64,000 nt of DNA. It comes from Cucumis sativus (lineage: Eukaryota > Streptophyta > Magnoliopsida > Cucurbitales > Cucurbitaceae). The position numbers and the translations under genes were made by a program. The notes under the pieces are model-generated. The model saw only the letters and a list, made by a program, of their open reading frames with translations, was not told the origin of the DNA and did not search any database. The stretch spans positions 992,001 through 1,056,000 of the forward strand of contig NC_026658.2 in the NCBI RefSeq assembly GCF_000004075.3, read 5' to 3'. How positions within the stretch are numbered: the stretch's first letter is position 1; each line of letters starts with the position of its first letter. Of this stretch, positions 35,301 through 49,221 are shown piece by piece.

Positions 35301-35456
35301 CCATAGTTCAACAGAATGGCCAAGTCCTTCCAAGTACTGGGCTAATCTACTGGCCTGTGTAGTCTTCCCACATCGATCCAACCCTTCTAGAACCACCAGG
35401 GCTCCTCTAGAGTTGCTGCTAGAATCTCTTGAGATGGAGTTCTGATTAGTTCCCAT
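29307..35456 (-). CDS. Thymidylate kinase (dTMP kinase)
   Basis: Five coding exons, 35182-35456, 34804-34915, 31275-31334, 30617-30724 and 29307-29423, give 223 residues from the first in-frame ATG. The enzyme phosphorylates dTMP to dTDP, an essential step toward dTTP for DNA synthesis. The P-loop [11 protein letters not shown] spans about 24-34. The FPDR motif (54-57), [15 protein letters not shown] and [11 protein letters not shown] (108-118) are conserved, and the lid region follows [12 protein letters not shown]. Its closest known relative is Arabidopsis ZEUS1. The reading frame stays open upstream of this ATG through the exon start at 35538 and an upstream exon 36651-36713, so a longer organellar form is possible. 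The intron 31335-34803 is 3.5 kb and contains a decayed LINE and a SINE. Splice sites look normal. Confidence 0.93.
29680..29878. mobile_element. Small MITE with about 50-bp inverted repeats and TA flanks
   Basis: The left arm starts AGACACCTAGTTATAGGGAT and the right arm is its diverged reverse complement, starting AGACGACTACTTATAGGAAT. The arms match for about 50 bases. TA dinucleotides flank both outer ends, as expected for a Tc1/mariner-type target duplication. The element is about 0.2 kb and non-coding. It lies in the last intron of thymidylate kinase. Confidence 0.7.
31575..32030. repeat. Pair of diverged direct repeats in thymidylate kinase intron
   Basis: A block at about 31575-31630 and another at about 31972-32027 align along AGTAAT.AGTAAA.AAT.TGGAAAGG and continue for about 55 bases. 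They flank unclassified sequence and adjoin the 3' end of the LINE. They may be pieces of an older repeat. Confidence 0.4.
32120..34260 (-). mobile_element. Decayed plant L1-type LINE in thymidylate kinase intron
   Basis: Minus-strand translation gives LINE landmarks in the correct order. HWNIRGLED, the endonuclease start, is near 34175-34215. GKFTWLREG, late endonuclease, is near 33690-33715. [11 protein letters not shown], the terminal zinc-binding region, is near 32510-32555, followed by [14 protein letters not shown] near 32245-32310 and NWKALSF near 32200-32220. An A-rich 3' end lies near 32120. Most of the reverse-transcriptase core is missing and all frames are interrupted, so it is an old, inactive, internally deleted copy. 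It lies in the same orientation as the host gene. Confidence 0.75.
34561..34680 (+). repeat. tRNA-derived SINE, copy A
   Basis: A tRNA-like head contains an A-box-like TTAGCTCAACTGG and, about 30 bases on, a B-box-like GGGTTCAAATCCCC. This is the split RNA polymerase III promoter. It is followed by CACCCCAGCATTTATT and an A-rich tail. The fold is too degenerate for a working tRNA. It lies in intron 31335-34803 of thymidylate kinase, antisense to it. Confidence 0.7.
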
Positions 35457-35914
35457 TTGGATCTTCCGAATAAAATTTTTACACACAACTTTTGGTCGAA
35501 AACTCGAGGATATTCTAGTTGTTGCTACTCCAAAATTCCTAAATAGGAAAAACAAACATTAAAGAGGTCTTCTTTATCAATAATTTTCAAAAGAAATTTG
35601 GAAATATTCATGATTAAAGCAGAAACTATTTTATGCACATTAGATTTTTATTAGAAAAAGATACCTTCAAGAAAAGATTCAAATGTATTTCTCACCAACA
35701 CATCATAGCCCCCAAAAACAGATATATAGGGAAAAAAAATTCTATGTTTACCAGCACACTTGTCATATTGTATTAATTTTTACTCTAAACCATCAAATTG
35801 CACCTCAAACTTAGTTGAATGTTGTCATCTTAACCTTAAACTTAAAAAAGGCTTATAACTTTTCCTCTATGATACGTTTACATTCCAAATATCATTAAAA
35901 GAAATATTCTAATA

Positions 35915-36010
35915 AGCCAAAGTGAGCATAGCTCAGGAATATTGGTATGCACTCCTTACCAAAGGTTCAAAAAATAATTAAATAATAATAGTAGTAGTAA
36001 TAATAATAAC
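35915..36010 (+). repeat. tRNA-derived SINE, copy C (truncated)
   Basis: AGTGAGCATAGCTCAGGAAT followed by CCAAAGGTTCAAAA repeats the A- and B-box arrangement of the copies at 34561 and 38970, with more decay. It runs into an AAT/AGT-rich tail. It lies in the 5' non-coding intron of the thymidylate kinase gene. Confidence 0.5.
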
Positions 36011-36022
36011 AATAAAAGCATC

Positions 36023-36092
36023 CTCATATACATAAGTACCATGAATTACAAAACTCATATACATAAGTACCATGAATTACAAAACTCATATA
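36023..36092 (+). repeat. 31-bp tandem repeat, just over two units
   Basis: The unit starting CTCATATACATAAGTACCAT is present twice without change (36023-36053 and 36054-36084), followed by the beginning of a third. Identity of the units suggests a recent duplication. Confidence 0.9.
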
Positions 36093-36650
36093 TCATCTAT
36101 AATAGGATTTTATAAAAAGCATACATGAGAGCAATATTTTCTGTTAAAATTTTAAAGTTTTGATAATGTTATGCAATGGCTAGTTTGCACACAACTAAAC
36201 TAAAATCAAATTTTAATATTACTGGACTTGGTGGTAAAGGGAGATTTTTGCATCGTCATTATGTTGTAATTAGTAATTGAATTAGCTAAAAATGAATAGA
36301 TGTTAAAAATTACAACATTTATCAAAGTCTAGTGTCCTATATGATGAAATAGAAATTGAAGGTTTATGGGGGAAAATGGTAAACTTGCACTTTTAAGGGT
36401 AAAAATGATAGACTTCACACTTTTAAGGACAAATAAAATCTTTCCCAGTATATAATCATAATTATCTCAAAAAAAAAAAAAAAAAAAAAAACCATATATT
36501 ACAAGTAAAACAAGACATTAATCTTACAATGGCTTGAAGAATGTGGAAGCAAGCATGGATCATACTCTGACCTTGAAACTGCGTAAAATTCTATGCTCAG
36601 AACCGTTATCCCAGAGTCAATTAAAAACCATGAATAGAACTTGTACCTAC

Positions 36651-37385
36651 CACAGACGCAAACGACACCGGTCCTCAAAGGCTAGCAAAAGTTTCAGCTC
36701 AAATGAAGGAAGGCTGCGAAATTCAACATCATAATAAAAATGTGAGTAGATTTTACAATTAAAAAGAAGAAAAGGAACAGTGGTATGAAAAACGAAGTGG
36801 GCACAACTAAATGAGACACAAGTGATTCCAACCAACTAGATTCAATAGGAGAACATATTTTGGACTATCTCCTAACTTTTCATCTGAAAGCACTTTGGAA
36901 AAGCAAAGCAAAAATGAGTTAAAAAATACTCAATAAGAAATTCTCATATCAAGTTTTGAAATTCATTTTCTTTTACAGCTCTCAGCAAAACTTTCTAAGC
37001 AACTAGCAAACTATTTTTTTAAAAATGAAATTTTCAACTCAAAAACTTTGCTAGAAACGGTTCAACACTAAAACCCTTCAGTCAAACAAGCTTACCAACG
37101 AACCAATATTTTTGATAATCGGATATATATGCTTACGCCGGCGCCGTGGATCAGACGACGCCACCAAACTCAGCTAGGGGAGCGTAGACCTGAACTCGGT
37201 GGAACAAGAAATGTTGTTGAGACGATTGTGCGTCGTGGAAGGCTGTTCGGAGGGAATCAGCGGCTGTGAAGGTGAGAGTGAGAATGAGGAAGAGGGAGAA
37301 CTCAAACCGGGAAATTGATTTACGGTTAAAAGAGAGATTGTAGGGGAAATTGCCAGAAAATAGGATATTTGGTGAAAAGTCCAAC
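36651..37385 (-). other. Probable 5' non-coding exons of thymidylate kinase
   Basis: A first exon, about 37385 down to 37137, ends in a good donor (GTAAGC). A 63-base exon, 36713-36651, is bounded by TTTCGCAG and GTAGGT. It would join the acceptor before 35538. In the frame of the kinase the 63-base exon is open, but the first exon has a stop in that frame, so this transcript would start translation at the ATG at 35456. Exon limits need transcript support. Confidence 0.5.
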
Positions 37386-37559
37386 TTACCCTTTTATTGA
37401 AAAAAAAAATAAATAGCCATTTTCAAGTCCATAGAGAATTTCTAATTGAGTATTTTTGAACTCATTTTTGCTTGTTTCTTTTTCACAAAAATGTCCTTGT
37501 TTCTTTTTCATGCACTAATTTGGACAAGTCCATACAAGTAAATCTTTCTTCTTTTCCTC

Positions 37560-38300
37560 GATTCAGTACACGTTTTAGAGCGAGACCGTGAGAAAAGGGG
37601 AGAGGGAAGAGTAATATGTGAGACTAAGTTTCACAGAGAAACACTAGAATAAGGAGAAAGCTCATTTTTATTTCCTCCAAATGTTGGATCATTCATTAAC
37701 CCAATCACTAAAACCTAGGAAAAATGTTCTTTGAAGCTTTGAAGCTTTGAGTTTACATACCTTTATACTGCTATAAATAAATCTTCCCTTTGTTGAAAAG
37801 ACAAGTGTTTTTACATCATGTAGAACGGAAAAATTGAACCTCAATGATCTCTACTCCATACTGGGTAGAGGTAAATTGGAGATTAATTTAGAATCATTTG
37901 TGTGGTAAAGAATCAAGGTGTAGCATATGTAGTCCAATTCATCTTATTACTTTTGTGGGTAAACACCAATTCCATACTTTCAATGTATTTTTTAGGTGAG
38001 TTGGTCAAAACATAATCAGGTTTAGAACAAGAACTTTAAGCGGTAAATCAGACTACAGACGAACGTTAAGAAAATAATTTCTTAAATTGATTTAAAGGTG
38101 TGTTCTAAAATCCAAGATTTTGAAAGGTGGAGAACTGTATCACCCCCACAAATACTGAGGAACATTACTATGTTTTATTATCATGACAGGTAAACCGATG
38201 AGAAATGTCATTTTCTTTAAAGAAATCAACCAAAAATTCATTGAAATATTCAGTCCCATTAAAAGATCGTAGAATTCTTGGCTCAGTTTAAAATCAAAGG
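37560..38300 (-). mobile_element. Fossil Ty1/copia fragment (integrase region)
   Basis: Near 38230-38275 the minus strand encodes RSFNGTEYFNEFL, the conserved stretch around the second acidic residue of the copia integrase, followed by KENDISHRF. Only this block is clearly recognisable. No LTRs were seen. The copy is broken, with many breaks, and old; its limits are approximate. Confidence 0.6.
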
Positions 38301-38755
38301 GAAAATGAACAGCAAAAAAAAAAAAATCAAAGAGAAAAAATGAAAGATTTAGTATAAAAAGTATTAAGTAAAATGAAATGAAAATGGTTCAACTGCAGGC
38401 TAAAATTGTTGCAGAGCACTTTACTTTCAAATCCATTATTTGCCAGCAGAAGCAGGGCAGTTCATTTTGCAGCTATAAAGGAATGAATTCCCACAAAAAA
38501 AAAAAAAAATTAAATCAGACCAGGATTTGCTAATACAATCAATCTATTGAAATAAAACTTAAAAAATTTGCACTTTCCTATTCTAGCAATAAACTATCTC
38601 CACGCTTCCAATGCCAATTTGCCTTTCATGCCAACAAGCTCGAGGCTTCTCTCTTCATGATATGATGACATAAATTTTAATATCACAGAACTTTCTCTCC
38701 AACAAAACTGAAGAGCAAACCTCGGGAAAGAGAAGGACAGGAGAACCACGTGAAC

Positions 38756-41617
38756 TCAGGCCTTGTAATCCGGGTTGTCTCGAAGACCAAGTGTGTTAAG
38801 AATCATACAGTAGGAATCCCAATCGGTTCGTCGAAGATACTTCAGTAGCTTTTTCCTCTGTTGTACCATTCCAAGCAGACCTTTCTTAGAATGCTTATCC
38901 TGAAACATAATAACCAATTTCTACATTAGTGATTAGTGATGTGACCACAAATAGTAAAAAGAATGTAAAAAATAAGCATAGCTCGATTGGGATCAATCAA
39001 GTACATGCTATAACCTCAAGGTTGGAGGTTTGAACACCCACCCCCTTTTGGTAGGCACAGAATCAGATGAAAAAATGTTTGCAAATTAGTAAGGGGGAGA
39101 TACGACTCCTAAAACCAGATATGAAAACTCAATACAACACAAGTTAACTATGATCTTTATTGTATAAGAAACATTTCATAGATAAATGATACATCCAAGG
39201 AGAGAGATTCCAGCTTTCATTTACCTTCTTGTGCAGGACGGCAGTTAGATGATTGATTTTAGTGGTCAGTTGAGCAACTGCAGAGTACATAGAGCACAAA
39301 ATTAAGCATTATTTGAATCAGAGATAAAAATCAAAAGGATGTCAAAATCTTTAGTGTGAAAATGAAACCTCCTAGTCTCGTATCTGTTAAATTACACAGC
39401 CTTAAAGAACTACAAAAGTAATGGAGGGGGAAGAAGGTTGGTGACATGTGTTCCAGAATTAGGTTGGAGGAGATGAATGGTTAAAACTATTCCAGTCAAA
39501 AGATATACCTTGAACACGAGCAGATCCACAGTCTGATTCTGACATTTTAAATTTTTCTCTAACTTTTGCTAGCTCAATTTTCATCTTTTCGGCAGATGAC
39601 ATGTTATCCGGATGGAAATACTGCATGAAGTTACTGACTTGAGTAAATGATAAAGCAAAATCAAGTAGTTAAACTTTTAAATGAAATAAGCAGAATGAAA
39701 CAGCAGTGTGAAACTTCGACTGCAACCTTGAAAATCTGGAGCTTCCTTCTATTTAAGGATAAAAGGTTAAAAATAATCAGGAAAGCGATTACCTTGGACG
39801 ATTTGAAGAACAGAACAGAAAAAAATGAATATTCTTATTACCATTGCAGAATCCAAAGGTAACAATGAACAAGCGCTGAGCTAGAAATGTAGCAAACAAT
39901 AGGACAACCAACTATGTGTAGTCCAGCATCCATTACTTTCAAGGGCTATAATAGTTTTAAATTGTTCAATGAAAAGAAAAGCTAAAACTAGCTAATATTA
40001 CTAAATGGAATCTCATACCTTCTCGACAAGATGTTCATTTGGAGGTTCTAGCATATAGTTTGGTGTTCGAACTAGCTGACCCATGATATCGAGCCGCTGG
40101 ACTGGGTGACAAAAAATGAAACAATTTCAAACTTTCAGTGAATCAAGTAAAAGTGCTCACTCCCCCCACAGTAGGACCAAGATAACAGTTCAAATGACTA
40201 ACGTCCAAGAGAGATGCTACATTATGAAGATTTCCTCTACAAAACCAAAAAGTAGGAGCATGTGAACTATGAAGTGACCATATTATCAGCCCTTACTAGT
40301 TCATTTGCTTTACATAGCTTCCTTACTAAAGAAAATAGTGCTCTTCAAAGAAGTCATTTTTGTTTAAACTATTTTGATTATATTATCTTACTCTCTCCAT
40401 TTTGCAAACTCTAAATTATTAAAACTAAAAACACCCTTAGAAGTTCATATGCTCTACATAGCTTCCCTACTATAAACTTAAGATGGCTCCCATTCTAACT
40501 TTTTAAAGTTCCAGCATTTAAATGGGCATTTATTATTTGGCAGAATTTTTAGTCCATTTACTCTTCCAGACTAGTTTCAATAACACAATCAAATTTCTTT
40601 GAACATTTCTGAAGAAAAGTATTTATAATTCATAACCACGCACAAATTTGTTTACTCACGTGTCGCTTTTTTTTCCCTTTCATCATCAGAAATCTTCATC
40701 TGCATCAAGCTCGCTCTCAAATCCTGAAATGAAATCCCTCCAATTCTCGACTCAGTCTCCTTCTCCTCCATTGTTCTAAGCTTCACCAACCTGTCATTCA
40801 ACTCCGTCAATGAAAACCAATTCTTCCCTTTTTCTTTATCTGGCCTCAAATTTCTCAACTTATTTCCCAGTTCATCATAGCTATACATCTTCACGAACTC
40901 CGTCTTCAATCCCACATTCTTCCCATCTTTTTTTTCCTTCATTTCCTTCCCAAAAACCGACACTGGTAACCTCTCTGTCCCACCCATCACCGGGTCCGAT
41001 GGTTTCAATTTCAAGCTGTCCTTAAACGCCGATAAAGACAACGAATCCCCACTCTTCAGTTCACTTTGCATCCCCCTCGCTGAACTCACCTTCCGTAAGC
41101 TCTCCTTAATAGAATCAAATGGCATACCGATACGGCCACCTCCCGTCGAATTTGCAGGTGCATCATTACTATCCTCACCCTTTCTCATGCTATTATTCTT
41201 GTACAGATCTTGAAACGAGATACCACGCTGCCAAGACGAAGAAGAGGAAGGTGTAGAACCGAGGTCGGAGGGAGGAGGCACAGACGATCGGTTCCGAAAT
41301 TCAGAGAGATTTTTTCTGATTTCTTCAAGTGAGGCGGCTTTGGAAGCCGGAGAAGTCGAGCGATTGAAAGGAGAAGTGAATGAGTCGGCAGGTCTTCTAG
41401 CGGAGGGTGAAGAAGAAAATTGCTGGTCCTGTTTGAGGCGGGCTCTGACATCGCTGAGATAAGAGGAGATGGAAGATCGAGGTGAGGCAGTGGATGTATC
41501 GGCGGTTTCGTCATTCGGATCAGATGGGGCAGAGGAATTGGAGGAGAAAAGATGGATGAGAGAAGGATTAGTGAGAGTTTTAGGGGTTTTGGGTTTGAAG
41601 GTGAGTTGAAGCGCCAT
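38756..41617 (-). CDS. Small-subunit ribosomal protein uS15, mitochondrial type, with long N-terminal extension
   Basis: Five exons, 40660-41617, 40019-40101, 39509-39620, 39225-39277 and 38756-38899, join in phase to 449 residues. The S15 domain occupies about 355-445: INHLTAVLHKKDKHSKKGL, then MVQQRKKLLKYLRRTDWDSY and LGLRDNPDYKA at the end. S15 binds 16S-type rRNA in the central domain of the small subunit. The first 320 residues, one exon, are Ser/Pro- and Lys/Glu-rich and of low complexity, with repeated GISFQDL motifs (near 133 and 303). Bacterial S15 is only about 90 residues, so this is an organelle-type protein. The start MALQLTFKPKTPK is poor in acidic residues, as in mitochondrial presequences. 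It resembles Arabidopsis At1g15810 (recalled). Organelle assignment is inference. Confidence 0.85.
38970..39110 (+). repeat. tRNA-derived SINE, copy B
   Basis: AGCATAGCTCGATTGGGATC (A-box-like) is followed about 40 bases on by GGAGGTTTGAACACCCACCC (B-box-like) and an A-rich tail. It matches the copies at 34561 and 35915 in design. It lies in the last intron of the uS15 gene, antisense to it. Confidence 0.65.
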
Positions 41618-43087
41618 TGTATGGGAAACTGATGAAGAAGAAGAAGAAGAAGAAGAAGGCGCCGAAATCTGACTTAGGGTTTGAGAAATGAACCTCTGGG
41701 ACGGAAAACCGGGTCGGGTCGGAAAAACCGAAGAAGAAAGTATTTAAAATTTATTTATTCTATATTGTTTTTCTAAACAGATTATTTATTAAAAAATTAT
41801 TGTAAATGGCAACATTTATGAAAATATTTACGTACATAGACATTATATGAAATGATATATTAATGCTCTAAAATTAATTACTATAAGTCTCTAACATTAA
41901 TAGAATTTAAAATTATAGTTAATGCTTAATTTAATAATATTCATTCTATTTTCAACTTTTGAATATTAAACGTATTTTTTCTAACATTTTAATAATAACT
42001 TGCATCTTTTGACAAAAAAAAATTAAAACTATATATGAATAAAAATTAGATAACAAATGAAAAGATTTAAAGCTAAAAATAGTCTATGAGTGGTACACAA
42101 ACTTTTGTTTTCGTGTTCAGTAAAATCACCAAGATTTGTATTTGTAATTTTAAATATTTACAGAAATAATAAGCATAAGAAACAAGGTTCTAGTTTTGGT
42201 TGAACACCTCTTTTAATTTTAATTCAGAATTTAAATTACAAGTCTAGCCCTTCAATTTTCATACTTGCCGTCAATATATATTTACGATCTTACACAACAA
42301 ATCACTCTCAATATATAATAATTTATATGTTTGATTGTCTGGATTTCAAGAGTTCAAAATCAAACCCAAATTTAAAAAAACTAAAGTTGTTTCAAAAAAA
42401 AAACTTGTTATGTTTTTGGAAATTTATATAGAAAATATGAAAATCATAAGTAAAAAAAACAAACACTATTTTCAAAAACTTAGAACGAGACATAAAATAG
42501 TTATCAAACAAAACTGTAAAAATCACTTGATAAGGCACCAAACAAACTTGGACACACCTTAGTCAAACGAACTTTTTAACTTTTCCTCATTTTGTTATTG
42601 AATTGTTTTCGTCGGCAAATTTTGTCACCGGAGAAAACAAAATGGACATAGAAGGTAAAATAACCCAAATGAATCAATAGCTGTATTATATAATATGAAG
42701 TATCTCTGACTAGCAGAGTTCTGGCTTGACTTACAACCTTCATTCCTTCCTTGATTCGTCATTCTGACTGTGAACCTTTGTGTTTCAAATGAAGTCAATG
42801 TGAATGAAAAATTGGGAAAGAGACAGCAAAGTGGCCTGACAAGTAATTTTATTTTCCTATTGTAAAAAATGTCGGAATGTTACAGCCTAAGATGGAAGTT
42901 ATTTATAGTTCTGAGGCAAAAAGAAGACCTTAAACTCAACTTGTTCATACAGATGCAGAAGAATAACCGTAAAGAGAAACGAAATATATCATTATATTGA
43001 GAGAACCTTAAGGTTAGACACTGACATCAGAGTGCATTTGCAAAGCAATGCCAGGAGGCGAACAAAGGATCCCTGCCCACGTTCGAC
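41618..43087. other. Intergenic DNA between uS15 and IPMDH genes
   Basis: Both neighbours are on the minus strand, so this contains the uS15 promoter and the IPMDH 3' UTR. A (GAA)n run occupies 41634-41659, in the uS15 5' leader. The remainder is AT-rich with no gene found. Confidence 0.55.
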
Positions 43088-47122
<4,035 letters not shown>

Positions 47123-47277
47123 GGATGAAGGCAGCTGAAAGTCTGAAGTGAAGTATGGGGATGAGGAATCGGATGGTTTATCGGCTTATTGCTTCTCTTT
47201 TCTCATTTATATTACACTATTTGCTTCAAGTGATAGCTATTAAAATTTCCAGCAAAGCTACCATTTTATTCCTTTGT

Positions 47278-47309
<32 letters not shown>

Positions 47310-49080
47310 GCTAATTTATACAAATATAAACAAACTTTTCAATGCTTTCAAAGTTTATAATATAATTTCCTTAACCTTTTAAAATAATTTTCTTAAAAAA
47401 AAAAAAAAAAAAAACTCTTCACAATAAAATTATCCAAAAATGGGTAGAGATGTAACATTTCAAGTTTCAATTTAATACTCTCTATGAAACTGTTGCAGTT
47501 TATAAAATAATTTATTGGCAACTTCCATTTAGAATAATAACTAAATTAAAGTTTAGTAGATTTCAGCTCAAACTTTTAAAAAAGTAAGTTTATAATACTA
47601 CAAAAATCACAAAATTTAAGTGTGATAGCATCTACTATATCAGGAATATCAATGTTATTGAAATTGGTTTGAATATCTATAATCAAATATAAATTATTTT
47701 TATTTTTATTTGTTATTATTGAAAAAAATTCTCTAAACAAATAAAAACATCTTATTTTAAATATAATAACTAAGACATACGTTAAATCAATCTTTTTCTA
47801 ATTTAAATTTATTATTTACCATGATATTCTTTTTATCCCGATATCAATGGTAGGATGCAAATAAAACATTAACATATTTGTTTTTTCTATCATGGGGCCA
47901 AAACTATCCATTATTTTGAGTTTTCTTAGCACGATATCAATTAGAAGATAATTTTTTTCCAAATTTTTCTTAATATTTACCAAAATTGCTTGTGTTTTAG
48001 TTGAAACTACATTCACTTCGTAGATCATTGTATAAACGCTCAAAAGGGGAGCAAAAGTTGGACATGGGATTTGGAAGGTTTGAAAATATTGCAATCTGAA
48101 CGAGCTCATGGGATATAAAATGAGAAAGTGAGAAAGCGGTCTGTGTGTCAAACAATCTCTTCAAACTCCTAAGTTTTACTGTGTTGTTCTTTATCACTCT
48201 TTTGATGTGATTCGCATAGTCGAGTCGATTTTATTGCTCTTGAGGCCATACATAACAAAACCAGTTGTTTGGTTTTATTTGAGTCTATTTTCTTATATTT
48301 TTGTTTTTTTCAAATTTGCTGTTTGGCATGTGCAACTACATCTTTTTGCTATTTTCTTCCAACTAGAGGTGAGCATGGTAGCTTGAAAAATCGAAACTAT
48401 AGATCAAAATCAACTGAACTGAAGTCGGTCAGCTAGATGAAGTGACAAGGTTAGTCAGTTTCGATTTTGTTGTAACCAAAACCGACTTTGTTCCATTGTG
48501 GTTCCAAGAGCGAGACTCAACCGACGTCATTTTTTTTCCTTTTAATGTTTATATAAAAGTAATTTTTTATTTTTAGGGTGAATTACCTTTGCAATTAATT
48601 TTATTTATTTACTTTATAAAAAAATTTAATTTATTAGTCTTGTTAAATTCATATGATAGGTTTAAAAAACTTCTTTCACATATTATTTATTTACTACCAA
48701 ATTTTAATGGGAATGATTTTATTTTGGTAGCAATCTAATTTTTATGTTTTTATTAATTAACTAGCAAAAAAAAGTGGGAGAGAAGAAAGAAAGTAGAAAA
48801 GAAAAGAGAGGAAAAAATCGACCGGTTCGGTCGATTTTGTTGCTAACACCGGCCGGCGTCGGATGAGCAAAATCCATTACTACTTGAGGTCGGCGGTGTC
48901 CATTTGGCCGAAAAACAGATTCCGACGGATGATCACCCTACTTCCAACAACAAAACGAAAGTTGAATTGAAACTCATTGATATTGATGAGGTTTTAAATT
49001 TCTAACTAAAACTCCCTCTTCACTTTAATGCCAAAAAGAAGAGAACGGATATCATAGAAACCGAACCTTCTTCATCCATC
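47123..49080. other. Divergent intergenic region between IPMDH and DUF247 genes
   Basis: This holds the promoters of both divergently transcribed genes. Long T and A runs lie near 47278-47310 and 47395-47414. A diverged repeat occupies about 48363-48960, listed separately. No other gene was found. Confidence 0.5.
48363..48960. repeat. Probable decayed repeat element (GGTCGG / CGACCGG ends)
   Basis: The left part begins AGAGGTGAGCATGGTAGC and contains repeated TCGGTCAG and TTTCGATTTTGTTG units. The right part contains CGACCGGTTCGGTCGATTTTG. Such GGTGAGCATGGTCGG-type sequences are common dispersed plant repeats. The centre is AT-rich filler. The ends and family are uncertain. Confidence 0.4.
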
Positions 49081-49221
49081 ATGGAACGATGCTTCCTCAC
49101 CACTCAACAATGGTGTCCAATTATTCCTCTTCCACCTTCGACGAGCTCAAATGGGTCATTCAAATTCGTCGAACCCTCGAAGAAGAACTTGAGGACGATG
49201 AGGACTACGGAATTCCAGTAG
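49081..49221 (+). promoter_or_regulatory. Overlapping upstream ORF at the DUF247 start
   Basis: An ATG at 49081 with A at -3 and G at +4, a strong plant start context, opens a 46-codon frame out of phase with the DUF247 frame. It runs past the DUF247 start at 49089 and stops at 49219-49221. If the transcript begins upstream of it, it should reduce DUF247 translation. Confidence 0.45.

Noticed and set aside
37151-37384. Minus-strand frame with a signal-like hydrophobic stretch upstream of thymidylate kinase
   Set aside because: It lies in the probable 5' non-coding exon, is out of phase with the kinase after splicing and shows no similarity to the kinase N-terminus.
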